DNA of 64,000 bases. Source: Siminovitchia acidinfaciens (lineage in GTDB: Bacteria > Bacillota > Bacilli > Bacillales > Bacillaceae_C). Below the pieces are notes generated by a model. That model saw only the letters and a program-made list of their open reading frames with translations, made no database searches and had not been told where the DNA came from. The DNA lies in the NCBI RefSeq assembly GCF_003605385.1, contig NZ_QYTV02000001.1, forward strand, positions 456,249 to 520,248, in the 5' to 3' direction. The translations under genes and the position numbers were made by a program. Below are positions 25,379 through 34,175 of this stretch, piece by piece (the stretch's first letter is position 1; every line of letters begins with the position of its first letter).

Positions 25379-27976
25379 CTATTTCCACTGGTTGATCAAA
25401 TAATCTGCGTGTGCCTGCAATATATTGTAGGCTTTTTCGGAGATGAAGTTATTTGATCTATGGTTGTCCAGCAACACTTTGAATCCATTCATATGTTTAT
25501 GGGCTTTTTCCGTTAATCCTTTTTCTTCGTAATGGCTTAGGGCGGTCAGATGCATTGACAAGGATTTGACAGCATTGTTATTTGAAAACTCCCCTTCATC
25601 CTGGAAATTTTCAATAAGCTTCTTCATACTAGCCGCACTTACTTCAAGCTTTACATCGACACTTCGTTCCTTCTCGACGTTGCCTTTAACGTCGACAGAA
25701 ATCCAGCGGAACGTGGTATTCTCGTAAACTTTGATGATTTTACCAGGTTCACGGATATTTGCAGCCTCATAGGTTGGTGAATCTGTTGTTGGTGTACTGC
25801 CGTCAGTCGTAAAGTGAATGCTGGCCGGTTTATTTTGCGAGAATGTAATATTTACGGAACCATCCGGCTGTTTATCCTGTTCGATTTCTGTAGTGGCCGG
25901 CTCGTTATCACGCCCGTACTCCATTGCAATTTCAAACATTGTGATGACACCGCTGGCATATTCCTGGTACTGAAGGTTTCCTTCCTCCCATGCAGGCTGG
26001 AATCCACCTGGAGCCAGCCATCTCTGAGCGTCTGGATCCCACTGCTCGCCGCCGACTTCCCATCCGAATGCGAAGATGCCGTAATTGTTATACAGTTCCT
26101 CGCGAACATTACCTGCAGAGGAATAAAGTACATCCGAAGAGCCTCCGATGTTGCGCGGCTGAACAACAGAGTCACGCAAGCCTTTAACATTTGATAGGAT
26201 TTGCTCGGCCATCTGCCAGTAGTACTGTTCGTCACGAAGTGGAGGGCGCGGTGTTGTAATTCGGCCGTCCGCTTTGTAAGAACCAGGCTGCCAGAACAAT
26301 TGGCCACCATAGCTGTGCACGGTCATAAAAAACTTGATGTTTGAGAAGTTTTCTGCAAGCCAGACAACATTCTGAGCTTCCGGCTCAGATAACTTTCCAG
26401 GCCCGGCGTACGTATCGGATGTACATACAGTTGAACCTCCTGAAAACCCGTCGTAAACTGAACCGACTGAGAAATTACGGTTTAGGTCGACTCCCCAGTT
26501 ATGCCGGCGTCCCGGGTCTCCATTTTCCGGACCGCAGTGGTTGGTCATAGTGCGTCGCTGTGCATTTCGGTCAAAGAAACTATAGTGGGAACCATCCGGG
26601 TTATTGGACGGAATGATGAAAATGTCTACGTTATCGACGATCTCTATTGTCTTTTTATCAGTTTTATAGTTTGCCAGAAGTCTTTCTGCTGACTCAAGTG
26701 CTACAAGGGGAGTTACCCATTCCCGTGCATGATCCTGTGCTTGAATCAGAACACCTGGCTTTGAGCCATCACTATGCTTGCCTATGCGAAGGGCTTTGAT
26801 TGTATATGGCTCACGGGAAATCTCCTCCGGTGCACTCAAGAAGTCGGACAGCTTAGTTGCTGCATACTCTTTTACAATTCCACTGCCATTTCCGTTGCGA
26901 TACAGATTTACGCTTACTAATGAGCTGGCTTTCGCGTCATCATTAATGGCATCAACTACTTCTTTTGCCGTCGTTCCAATTTTGCTTGGGTCATTTTTGT
27001 CGGCAGCCAGATGTACGGTGATTTCGTTCCCGTTGACTGACACCGAAGTGTTGTCCCCGTCTGACTGGCGATCCAGCGCTACGGAAACGTCATTGCCTCC
27101 TTCATGACCGTATTTTTTCGACGTGACATAGAAAGTACTGTTGAGATCTCCGTTTGCACCGCTTGTTCCATTACCAAATTGAGCCTGTGCGTGTCGGCGA
27201 TAGCCGTTCGTCTTGTTCGGCAGCTCAATAATTTCGGTGATTTCGGGATGTTCCGCAGCCAGCTCTTCAATCCGTTTATACAGCTGTGTCGGATTTTTGT
27301 ATTCATCGGCAAAGCCGCTCTTGTATCCGGAACGGTCAATATCGGCTTCTACAGGATAGAGCCAATCCCTTACCTCAGCGCTGCTCTCAGTGCCGAGCGA
27401 GCTGGAAACTTTGATCGTATCCGGCCGGGGCCCGTCGACTTTCGCAAGCACTCGGTGGTACATATAAACACCAGAATCTCTGTATAGTTCCATCCTCTGA
27501 GACTTGTCACCCCAATGCAGCGTCAGATTTGCTCCATCTTCTGCAGTCGTTTTTGCTTCCACTGACAAGAAACCTTGTCCTTTCGTGGTGAACCAGTCTA
27601 CTCTCCCAATCGTGACTTTATCTTTAGCAGGTGTCGCTGCTAATGAACGCTGTGCTTGTTTGGGAGCTGCCCGTTTTGGATCATCTGCTAATAGGACGCC
27701 ATATTCAGGCAGTGCTTTAAGTTGTTCTTTTGTCAGTAAGGCATCTACCTCAATGCCGTCGGGCACGCGCTTGACACCGCCAGCTAGATCATAACCCTTG
27801 TTTTGCAGAGTATCCAAGACATCGCTGCCAGGTGCTAAAATCCTTACAAGCTCTTCCTCTTCCAGTACAGTAGTGGCAGCAGGTTTAGGCTTTTCTTTGT
27901 TGTTGTCAGCTAATGAGCTGGTCGCGATGGAAATTAGGAGAATCATTGATAAAAAGGCAACCATTGTTCTTTTCAT
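25379..27976 (-). CDS. Secreted M14 zinc carboxypeptidase with inserted domain and C-terminal repeats
   Basis: 865 aa, far longer than a plain M14 enzyme. Signal peptide (1-23), propeptide-like part to about 110, beta domain 120-205, M14 catalytic domain from about 215. Zinc ligands H416 and E419 (DHARE) and H554 (TVHSYGG); substrate Arg in DLNRN (497-501); catalytic Glu640 (FGWEVGGE). An extra domain of about 110 residues (267-375; DVSVALDR, ITVHLAADKN, TAKEVVDAIN) splits the catalytic domain and looks like a flagellin/phage-tail type beta module. C-terminal: chitobiase-like Ig domain (PASIHFTTDGSTPTTDSPTY, 717-736) and a helical FIMAH-like tail (783-865) also found on the next peptidase. 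Confidence 0.85.
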   Translation of the reverse strand: MKRTMVAFLSMILLISIATSSLADNNKEKPKPAATTVLEEEELVRILAPGSDVLDTLQNKGYDLAGGVKRVPDGIEVDALLTKEQLKALPEYGVLLADDPKRAAPKQAQRSLAATPAKDKVTIGRVDWFTTKGQGFLSVEAKTTAEDGANLTLHWGDKSQRMELYRDSGVYMYHRVLAKVDGPRPDTIKVSSSLGTESSAEVRDWLYPVEADIDRSGYKSGFADEYKNPTQLYKRIEELAAEHPEITEIIELPNKTNGYRRHAQAQFGNGTSGANGDLNSTFYVTSKKYGHEGGNDVSVALDRQSDGDNTSVSVNGNEITVHLAADKNDPSKIGTTAKEVVDAINDDAKASSLVSVNLYRNGNGSGIVKEYAATKLSDFLSAPEEISREPYTIKALRIGKHSDGSKPGVLIQAQDHAREWVTPLVALESAERLLANYKTDKKTIEIVDNVDIFIIPSNNPDGSHYSFFDRNAQRRTMTNHCGPENGDPGRRHNWGVDLNRNFSVGSVYDGFSGGSTVCTSDTYAGPGKLSEPEAQNVVWLAENFSNIKFFMTVHSYGGQLFWQPGSYKADGRITTPRPPLRDEQYYWQMAEQILSNVKGLRDSVVQPRNIGGSSDVLYSSAGNVREELYNNYGIFAFGWEVGGEQWDPDAQRWLAPGGFQPAWEEGNLQYQEYASGVITMFEIAMEYGRDNEPATTEIEQDKQPDGSVNITFSQNKPASIHFTTDGSTPTTDSPTYEAANIREPGKIIKVYENTTFRWISVDVKGNVEKERSVDVKLEVSAASMKKLIENFQDEGEFSNNNAVKSLSMHLTALSHYEEKGLTEKAHKHMNGFKVLLDNHRSNNFISEKAYNILQAHADYLINQWK

Positions 27977-28124
27977 TCATTTCACTCCCAAAATTTTTTT
28001 AAAGTTACTCAACAATGATTCTTAAAGCCTGAATCCGTGATATAAATTGTTTAAACAGTAGAAATATGCTGCTGTTCCTATGATTCTGGAATGTCGTTCT
28101 GTTTCTTTGATTTGTTTTCTCAGG

Positions 28125-28265
28125 CTATTGTGTAAGTTTAAACGTTACTGTCAATGTTCCTGCACTACTCGCTGAGCTGAATGCGACAACAGCAGCCGGC
28201 TTCCCAATGTCGATGCTACGGACAAAATAATCCTGCTATAGTCAGCGACGGAGGTAGCGTGTTCC
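28125..28265 (-). pseudogene. C-terminal remnant of a secreted protein gene
   Basis: A 35-codon frame ending in TAG reads DYFVRSIDIGKPAAVVAFSS and then SAGTLTVTFKLTQ, a beta-rich C-terminal end. In-frame stops precede it; TLPPSLTIAG in the neighbouring frame joins it sensibly. It lies between the two M14 genes and may be the tail of a third exported protein. Confidence 0.4.
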
Positions 28266-28353
28266 CAAGGAAATCCCCAGCTGAAAACCAGGTGGGGATT
28301 ATTTGAGTGCCAGGGCAGCTGTGCTTAATTGCTAATCTCGCAAATCTATAAAA
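28266..28353. other. Intergenic hairpin
   Basis: AATCCCC / GGGGATT with an internal AGCTG/CAGGT part (28271-28300) can form a stem, but neither strand has a T-run. Possibly a degraded terminator. Confidence 0.3.
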
Positions 28354-29769
28354 CTATTTCTTTTTCCACCTTTCAAGTAGTGTGTTAGCATCGCTGTTGA
28401 GTCTGTTATATGCCTCTCGTTCGATCAGTTCTTTTTCCCTCTGTTTATCAAGAGCAACTTTAAATTGTTCCAGGTGCTTGACCATTTTCTCGCTATTCTT
28501 TTGCTTTTCATAAACTTCCAGATTCTTTAAGTCGTTCGCTAATGCACGGGAAAGGCCAGCGTTCTTTAATTGCCCCTCTTTTGTAAAGCGTTCCAAAACA
28601 TCTCTCATGTCAGTGATGTTGTCTGTCCAATACCTTGGTACTTCAGTCAGAAATTCGTCGCCATTCAAATCATCGATAGAACCATCAGCCATGCGCGAAA
28701 TCATACCCCATAATCCGTTTTCCACGCGATTAACCAGGTCTTGGTCATACCCAAATTGAGGCTGTTGTCCAGGCATTTCGAATAGGACCGTTGCTGATCC
28801 ATTAAGAGCAAAGGCAGATCTGGCTTGTCCAGGATAATCACGTTCCTGGAAGTGAATATACTGAGATACACCAGGTTCCTCTTTATCTGAGAATTCCTTT
28901 ACGCCAAGAGCTGCAGCCAGCGCGTAGCGTTTGGACTTATCCTGATCCAATAATGGCCAAGCATCATATTTTGTACTATCTTCTGGTCCTAATGGCGGGA
29001 AATCTATGGCAATTGTAACTTCCTCACCAGTTTTATTAAGTTTTGGAGTACCCATGTGATGAAGATCGACAAAAGCTTCGACTTTACCGAACTCCTTTTG
29101 CAAATCTACATAAAGATCTCTAAGGAGTTGGGCCTCTTTAGTTATGAAAAAACCAAAATCTAGAGTGGTTCCAGGTAAATCTTCCGGTACTACTTGATAG
29201 TTCAAATCAGCATGAAAATCACGATTGATGTCAAAGCCGCGATTCCTCGCATTGTAGTGCCAAGCTTGAGCTGCACCAGCAAGATGTGGGTAGACAGAAA
29301 CAACCTCTTCCCACGGAAATATATTCTGTCTTTGCGGGATTTCGAGACCGTCAACGTTTAAACGCGGAATGGTAACGATCGTAACATTGTCACGGACAGA
29401 CTGTGCGAAGGAGTCATCGCTCGTTCCAAGGTAGTCTAATATTTCCACAATTGCTTCGCCGCCACTCTTTTCGTTGCCGTGTATGCTGCTATTGATTAAT
29501 AACACTTGGTCACCGGTACCCACACGGGCAGACATGATTTCAGTTCCTTGTGATGAATGGCCGGCGACGTCAACCTTAACCCTTCCGGAACTAGCCTTTT
29601 CAATATCGTCTAGTTTTTGGAGAAATTCTTCATTGGTCATCCAATCCCGGTCAACTGAATCTTTTTCAGCTTGAGCAGATATTTCACTTACCGGGACCAA
29701 CATTAACAGTAAAGCCGCAGCAAAAAACATCAATTTTTTCCAAATATCCCTTTTCACAAAGGTTTTCAT
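28354..29769 (-). CDS. Secreted M14-family metallocarboxypeptidase with FIMAH-like tail
   Basis: 471 aa. Signal peptide (about 1-32). M14 core: H97 and E100 (SSIHGNEKSG), Arg183 in FDINRDF, third zinc ligand at H237/H238 (VDLHHMG), catalytic Glu in VLFEMPGQQ (about 333). This HGNE version belongs to a different M14 branch from the larger neighbour. The last 100 residues are helical and similar in plan to the tail of the 865-aa enzyme (LNNLEVY..., HLEQFKVALDK, EREAYNRLNSDANTLLERW), a FIMAH-type cell-surface domain. ATG after AAGGAGGAT. Probably trims peptides outside the cell. Confidence 0.85.
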   Translation of the reverse strand: MKTFVKRDIWKKLMFFAAALLLMLVPVSEISAQAEKDSVDRDWMTNEEFLQKLDDIEKASSGRVKVDVAGHSSQGTEIMSARVGTGDQVLLINSSIHGNEKSGGEAIVEILDYLGTSDDSFAQSVRDNVTIVTIPRLNVDGLEIPQRQNIFPWEEVVSVYPHLAGAAQAWHYNARNRGFDINRDFHADLNYQVVPEDLPGTTLDFGFFITKEAQLLRDLYVDLQKEFGKVEAFVDLHHMGTPKLNKTGEEVTIAIDFPPLGPEDSTKYDAWPLLDQDKSKRYALAAALGVKEFSDKEEPGVSQYIHFQERDYPGQARSAFALNGSATVLFEMPGQQPQFGYDQDLVNRVENGLWGMISRMADGSIDDLNGDEFLTEVPRYWTDNITDMRDVLERFTKEGQLKNAGLSRALANDLKNLEVYEKQKNSEKMVKHLEQFKVALDKQREKELIEREAYNRLNSDANTLLERWKKK

Positions 29770-30284
29770 AATTATCCTCCTTAAATATGAATATACAATT
29801 TAAGACAAACTTCTAAATTGGCCTCAGTAATAGATCAAGAGGTTTTATGCTGAATCCCTATTTGCTAACTTCGACGCAATAAGTGTGGTTATATTGTAAA
29901 TAATCAGAAAAGTGATGAGGTAGAAACTCAAATACATTATTTTTTTAGGTTTATCTCCTCCGTTTCGCTGTCCGTCTTTTTCCCCCGTTGGTCATGACAG
30001 GGGGCAGGCCATTAAAATATTCCCCTCACTTTCATTTGAATTTTAAGAATGTACCTGTTGCAAATATAAGTAATGATACATAGTGAACTACATGATGATA
30101 CAGCAATCTACAATATATCAAGGTAATGCAGTCAATTGGTTATATTGGCGGGTATCTTAAGGATTACAGTGGGGATTGTCTGGAGTTGCTTAGGGTTTTT
30201 ACAGTCAAAAACTAATGGGGAATAAAGGATTATGAAGAGAAGTGTCTAATATTATTAGTAATCTCTCAGGCAGGAGGGGTGCAT
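29770..30284. other. Divergent intergenic region
   Basis: About 500 bases between the peptidase and the response regulator, no gene seen. AT-rich and likely to hold both promoters; no confident -35/-10 pair and no clear GlnL-type repeat found. Confidence 0.4.
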
Positions 30285-31226
30285 ATGCATTTTTATATCG
30301 TTGATGATGATGAAGCAATCCGTTCCATATTGGCAGAAATTATCGAAGATGAGGATTTGGGGGAAATGGTTGGGGAAGCAGAAAATGGCGCTCAAGTCGA
30401 TATCCCCTTTTTACACGTGAAAAAGGTAGACATCGTACTGATTGATTTATTAATGCCTATGAGGGATGGGATAGAAACGATCCGCCAAATCGGCCCTTTG
30501 TTCCCGGGGAAATTTATCATGATTTCGCAGGTGGAAACGAAGGAATTAATAGCCGAGGCCTATTCTCTTGGAATAGAATACTATGTCATGAAGCCGATTA
30601 ATAGGTTTGAAGTGCTGACAGTGATAAAAAAGGTGATCGAACGGATCCAATTAGAGAGATCCATTGCTAATATACATAAGTCATTAAGTAACGTTATGAA
30701 CGTAGGGCCACGCTTACAATTACATGAAAAGAGAAGCGCTCAAAAGGAAGATAAACTTACTGATTCCGGTCGATTTCTTTTATCAGAATTAGGAGTGATT
30801 GGGGAAAACGGCTGTGAAGATTTATTGGAAATTTTAAACTTTTTACATGAAAGTGAAGAGAATGAAGGGTACAAGGCCGACCCTCCCTTACTCAAAGATA
30901 TTTTTATTTTCCTTGCCCAAACAAAACTTGGTTCCACTGTATCCCATTCCAGAATCAGCAGGGAGGTCAAAGCTTCCCAGCAGCGTGTTCGAAGGATCGT
31001 TTACCAGTCATTGAATCACCTGGCTGCACTTGGGGTTACGGATTTTGCCAATCCGACGTTCCAGGACTACGCCTCCAAGTTCTTTGATTTCAAAGTTGTT
31101 CGACAAAGAATGATGGAAATAAAAAGCGGATCCACACCATCAACGTCTGGTACCCGAATTAATACGAAAAGATTTATCCAAGTGCTTTATTATGAAGCAA
31201 AGCGTCTAGCTTTTGAAGGCAGGTAA
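30285..31226 (+). CDS. glnL: GlnL-like response regulator (YcbB family)
   Basis: 313 aa from ATG at 30285 (CAGGAGGGG just before; the GTG at 30279 is inside the RBS). Receiver domain 1-120: acidic pocket D7-D9, phospho-Asp54 in VLIDLLMP, Lys103 in MKPI. The C-terminal part (about 150-310) is the YcbB-type output domain, with KASQQRVRRIVYQSLNHLAALG as probable DNA-contacting helices, unlike OmpR or NarL outputs. In B. subtilis GlnK/GlnL activates glutaminase and glutamine transporter genes; here the nearest candidate target is the symporter at 22366. Confidence 0.8.
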   Translation: MHFYIVDDDEAIRSILAEIIEDEDLGEMVGEAENGAQVDIPFLHVKKVDIVLIDLLMPMRDGIETIRQIGPLFPGKFIMISQVETKELIAEAYSLGIEYYVMKPINRFEVLTVIKKVIERIQLERSIANIHKSLSNVMNVGPRLQLHEKRSAQKEDKLTDSGRFLLSELGVIGENGCEDLLEILNFLHESEENEGYKADPPLLKDIFIFLAQTKLGSTVSHSRISREVKASQQRVRRIVYQSLNHLAALGVTDFANPTFQDYASKFFDFKVVRQRMMEIKSGSTPSTSGTRINTKRFIQVLYYEAKRLAFEGR

Positions 31227-31304
31227 GGTAGGAGGCGAGTTAGAAATAGAAGCAGTATAGAAATGTTATTATGCCTGGGCTACAAAGATATAAGAAACTA
31301 AAAA

Positions 31305-31328
31305 AACCCGCAATTAGCTCTGCGGGTT
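31305..31328. terminator. Terminator (AACCCGCA-type copy 1)
   Basis: AACCCGCA / TGCGGGTT stem. The A-run on the plus strand makes it a good terminator for minus-strand transcripts from the remnant region. A copy with one base change (ATT to ATC in the loop) lies at 37004-37029. Confidence 0.7.
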
Positions 31329-31331
31329 AGA

Positions 31332-31433
31332 TTAAATTTTAATCTTGCTCGTCCAATGGTTTTTTTGTACACGTGTAAAATCAACGTTAAGATGATTTAA
31401 TAACTCAACATGTTCTGGAAGCATGAGGGGCAG
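31332..31433 (-). pseudogene. YolD-like protein C-terminal remnant
   Basis: Frame reads LPLMLPEHVELLNHLNVDF and on to a normal TAA; the preceding KWAA is in another frame. (R)G-x-x-KW-x-x-x-MLPEHVE-x-L is the hallmark of YolD-family proteins linked to Y-family polymerase operons. Only the C-terminal third remains. Confidence 0.45.
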
Positions 31434-31440
31434 CCCATTT

Positions 31441-31790
31441 TCCGTTGCCAATTAGGATGGAAGCCATCAGAGCGGAAATGAAAATGAGAACAAGTCCGCT
31501 TTTCCAGCCTCTCTTCAGGCGTACAAGCTTTTCGATATAACGGCGGTAAAAAGCCCAGACAACTGCCACCAGGATCATGAGGGTCACGATTTCCTGAAAA
31601 ATCTTGAAGCCACCGTACAAGCTGCCGAGCGGCAGATGGGCAACAGGGACAATCCCTTTGATCATGAAATCAAGTGCGCGAACTGCACCAGGATAAAACC
31701 ATAGAAAAACATCACATGGATGATTCCACTTTTCTTGTCTTTTAACAGCTTCTTTCGCCCGAATACATTCACAAGGATCAATGACATCAT
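31441..31790 (-). pseudogene. fadF: fadF fragment (membrane domain of Fe-S oxidoreductase), frameshifted
   Basis: From about 31790 one frame reads VNVFGRKKLLKDKKSGIIHV and MFFYGFILVQF; the next frame continues ALDFMIKGIVPVAHLPLGSL, FKIFQEIVTLMILVAVVWAF, RRYIEKLVRLKRGWKSGLVL to ILIGNG. These are the NarI-like membrane helices of FadF/YwjF, an Fe-S protein next to acyl-CoA dehydrogenases. A single-base frameshift lies near 31690, and both the true N terminus and all iron-sulfur Cys motifs are missing. Confidence 0.65.
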
Positions 31791-31867
31791 ATGTATTCTT
31801 TTGGACCATCCTTGACTAGGAATATCTTTCTACATTCAATGGTCTAGCGGTAAAAGGAAGACAGGAA

Positions 31868-32653
31868 TTAGTCAAACATCAATGGGCGTGCGATTTTGTT
31901 GATGGCTGCCCCGTCCACCATGAGCGTCTGGCCGCTGACATAAGAGGCTTCGTCCGAACACATGAACAGGCAGGCGTTGGCAATGTCGTCCACTGTTCCA
32001 ATTCTCCCCATCGGCTGGAATCTGAGCGTTTCTTCAAACGCTGTTTCAGGATCCTCCAGGCTGGCGAATGTCTGATGCAACAGTGGAGTGTCAACTGAAC
32101 TCGGGCATACTGCGTTTACGCGGATATTTAAAGGACCGCAGTCAAGGGACATCTGTCTTGTAAGGGCCGTCATTCCACCCTTGGAAGCTGCATAGGCTGC
32201 CAGTCTTGTGATCGTTTTCTCCGCATGCCAGGAAGCGATATTGACAATGGCTCCGCCGCCGCGCTTTTCCATCTCAGGGATTGCATATTTCGAGCAGAGG
32301 AAAGCTCCTGTCAAATTGACGCCGATCACTTTATTCCATTCTTCAAAAGAGGTGTCTACAGCTGATTTCCGGATATTGACTGCGGCATTATTGACGAGGA
32401 GGTCCAGACCGCCAAAATGTTCGGAAGCTGTGCTGATCAAGTTCTTTACATCCTCTTCGCTGCTGACATCCGTTTTGACGAAAAGACAGTCAATTTCTTC
32501 GTTTACAAACTGATCAATTGCTTGCTTACCTGTTTCTTCGTTCACATCGGCGATAACAATTTTTGCTCCATTCTTGCCGAACGTCCGGGCAATCCCTTCA
32601 CCTATTCCTTGGCTTCCGCCGGTAATAATTGCTACCTTATCTTGTAATCTCAT
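31868..32653 (-). CDS. Short-chain dehydrogenase/reductase
   Basis: 261 aa, classical SDR. Cofactor loop TGGSQGIG (11-18), NNAA (88-91), catalytic Ser141, Tyr154 and Lys158 (YAASK), with Asn113. The Asp36 after the second strand (VIADVNE) favours NAD(H) over NADP(H). FabG-like C terminus (EASYVSGQTLMVDGA). Substrate unknown. Monocistronic; RBS GGAGGGTT. Confidence 0.85.
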   Translation of the reverse strand: MRLQDKVAIITGGSQGIGEGIARTFGKNGAKIVIADVNEETGKQAIDQFVNEEIDCLFVKTDVSSEEDVKNLISTASEHFGGLDLLVNNAAVNIRKSAVDTSFEEWNKVIGVNLTGAFLCSKYAIPEMEKRGGGAIVNIASWHAEKTITRLAAYAASKGGMTALTRQMSLDCGPLNIRVNAVCPSSVDTPLLHQTFASLEDPETAFEETLRFQPMGRIGTVDDIANACLFMCSDEASYVSGQTLMVDGAAINKIARPLMFD

Positions 32654-33096
32654 TCTGTAACCCTCCAGTTGTAAATGAATGTTTTCCGAAATGGCACATT
32701 CTTTCCTGTATTTGGACCTGGAAAACTTTTTCTCTGAATATGTTAAGGCAATTATAGTATCATTTTCTACCTTTTGCGAGCGCTTTATTGAAAAAATTAG
32801 GAGGTTGGAGGAAGTTGTCTGTGTAGGGTGTTGTGAGCTGAGTGGAATCGATCCCCAATCGTTTGTAAAGTGTTTGGTCCTTTACATCGCATGAAGAAAA
32901 GGGAGAGAAAAGTTTTTATGAAAGTTTCCGGGAAAAGTCTTTTATGAAATATTATAAATAAATTGAAATTAGAAAAAACGGTTGCTATACTGAATTCATA
33001 AATTGAAATGGTGGTTCGTATAGTGAAACAGTAAAGCGTCTTGCTCAAAGGATAATGTTAGGGTTATCATGTTTTTATTAAAAGGGGGATTCTCTC
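32654..33096. other. Intergenic region
   Basis: About 440 AT-rich bases with no gene. A plausible promoter for the following plus-strand genes is TTGCTATAC-like sequence near 32980, not certain. Confidence 0.35.
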
Positions 33097-33399
33097 TTGA
33101 AATTTATCAAGTTGAACACACCGGTATCGGGGCCGAGTTCGCAGGCTTTGTTAAATCCGCGGCAGAAGGCTGTTCCGAATGGCCTCTCTACGAATATCCC
33201 GATTGGCACGCTGAAAGCTTCTGGCGCATTAGTGACGGATGTGGTTGAGAATGCCATCAAGATAGCCAGACGCTATACAGGACGTCCGAGGATCATCTCT
33301 TTTGATAGAGGTTTCCATGGCAGAACATATATGACGATGTACTTAACCGGCAAGGTGAAGAATTTCAAAGCGGGATTCGAACGCGCGAACTTCTATTAA
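33097..33399 (+). pseudogene. gabT: gabT-type aminotransferase remnant with internal deletion
   Basis: The first 50 codons (TPVSGPSSQALLNPRQKAVP, then PIGTLKASGALVTDV) match the N terminus of class-III GABA aminotransferases; the frame then jumps to VENAIKIARRYTGRPRIISF and RGFHGRTYMTM, which lies about 90 residues further on in the family, and stops at ANFY. The PLP-lysine region is gone. RBS AAAGGGGGA and TTG start remain. Immediately upstream of the pxp operon, so it may still be transcribed. Confidence 0.7.
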
Positions 33400-33426
33400 G
33401 ACGAAAAAGAGCTAGGGTGATAATCG

Positions 33427-34140
33427 ATGATTTTTATATGTAAGCCAGCGGGTGACCAGGCTGTGCTGGTCGAGTTTGAAAATAAGATTGATCAAGAGAC
33501 AAACGCAATGGTACGTCAGCTTGCCCATTTGGCGGAGAAGGAATCGGACAATGGTCTGGGCGAGGTCATTCTCGGTTATCGATCTTTGCTGATTCACTAC
33601 AATCCTGTGAAGCTTTCCTTTGCGGAGGTGCAGGAAAAGCTGGAGGGATGGGGAAAGGATGCTTCGCCCGCCGGTTCATCCGGCGGGCGAGAGGTTCACA
33701 TTCCTGTTTTATATGGCGGCGAATGGGGACCGGACTTGGAGGATGTGGCCGAACATAACGACCTAAGTCCGGAGGAGGTCATTTCCATCCATTCAGGAGG
33801 AGAATATCTGGTCTATTTTCTGGGTTTTACTCCGGGCTATCCGTTTATGGGAGGTATGTCGGAGAAAATTAGTACGCCGCGGCTGCCTTCCCCAAGGGTT
33901 TCCATTCCCGCAGGAAGTGTAGGGATCGCCAACAACCAGACTGGAATCTATCCTGTTCAGAGTCCCGGCGGCTGGCGGCTGATCGGACGTACGCCTTTGC
34001 GCTTGTACAACCCGGAGAAAGAGGATCCTTTCCTCCTGGAGTCGGGAGACAGGGTGTTTTTCGAGGCAATTACTGAAGAAGAGTTTAAAGAAATAGAAAA
34101 AAACAATGAAACCTGGAACATCACTCTTCCCATCGCATAA
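33427..34140 (+). CDS. pxpB: 5-oxoprolinase subunit B (KipI-like)
   Basis: 237 aa. Carboxyltransferase-domain fold; motifs YLVYFLGFTPGYPFMGGM, TPRLPSPRVSIPAGSVGIAN and the C-terminal GGWRLIGRTP are the standard signature of KipI/PxpB. With PxpC and PxpA it opens 5-oxoproline to glutamate using ATP. In B. subtilis the same protein inhibits the sporulation kinase KinA. First intact gene of the pxpB-pxpC-pxpA operon. Confidence 0.9.
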   Translation: MIFICKPAGDQAVLVEFENKIDQETNAMVRQLAHLAEKESDNGLGEVILGYRSLLIHYNPVKLSFAEVQEKLEGWGKDASPAGSSGGREVHIPVLYGGEWGPDLEDVAEHNDLSPEEVISIHSGGEYLVYFLGFTPGYPFMGGMSEKISTPRLPSPRVSIPAGSVGIANNQTGIYPVQSPGGWRLIGRTPLRLYNPEKEDPFLLESGDRVFFEAITEEEFKEIEKNNETWNITLPIA

Positions 34141-34175
34141 AGGGATGATGCAACAAGGGAAAGGAGGAGATTGTC

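Noticed and set aside
32780-32800. Possible cre site (TGCGAGCGCTTTAT)
   Set aside because: Four mismatches to the CcpA consensus and no gene arrangement that supports it.
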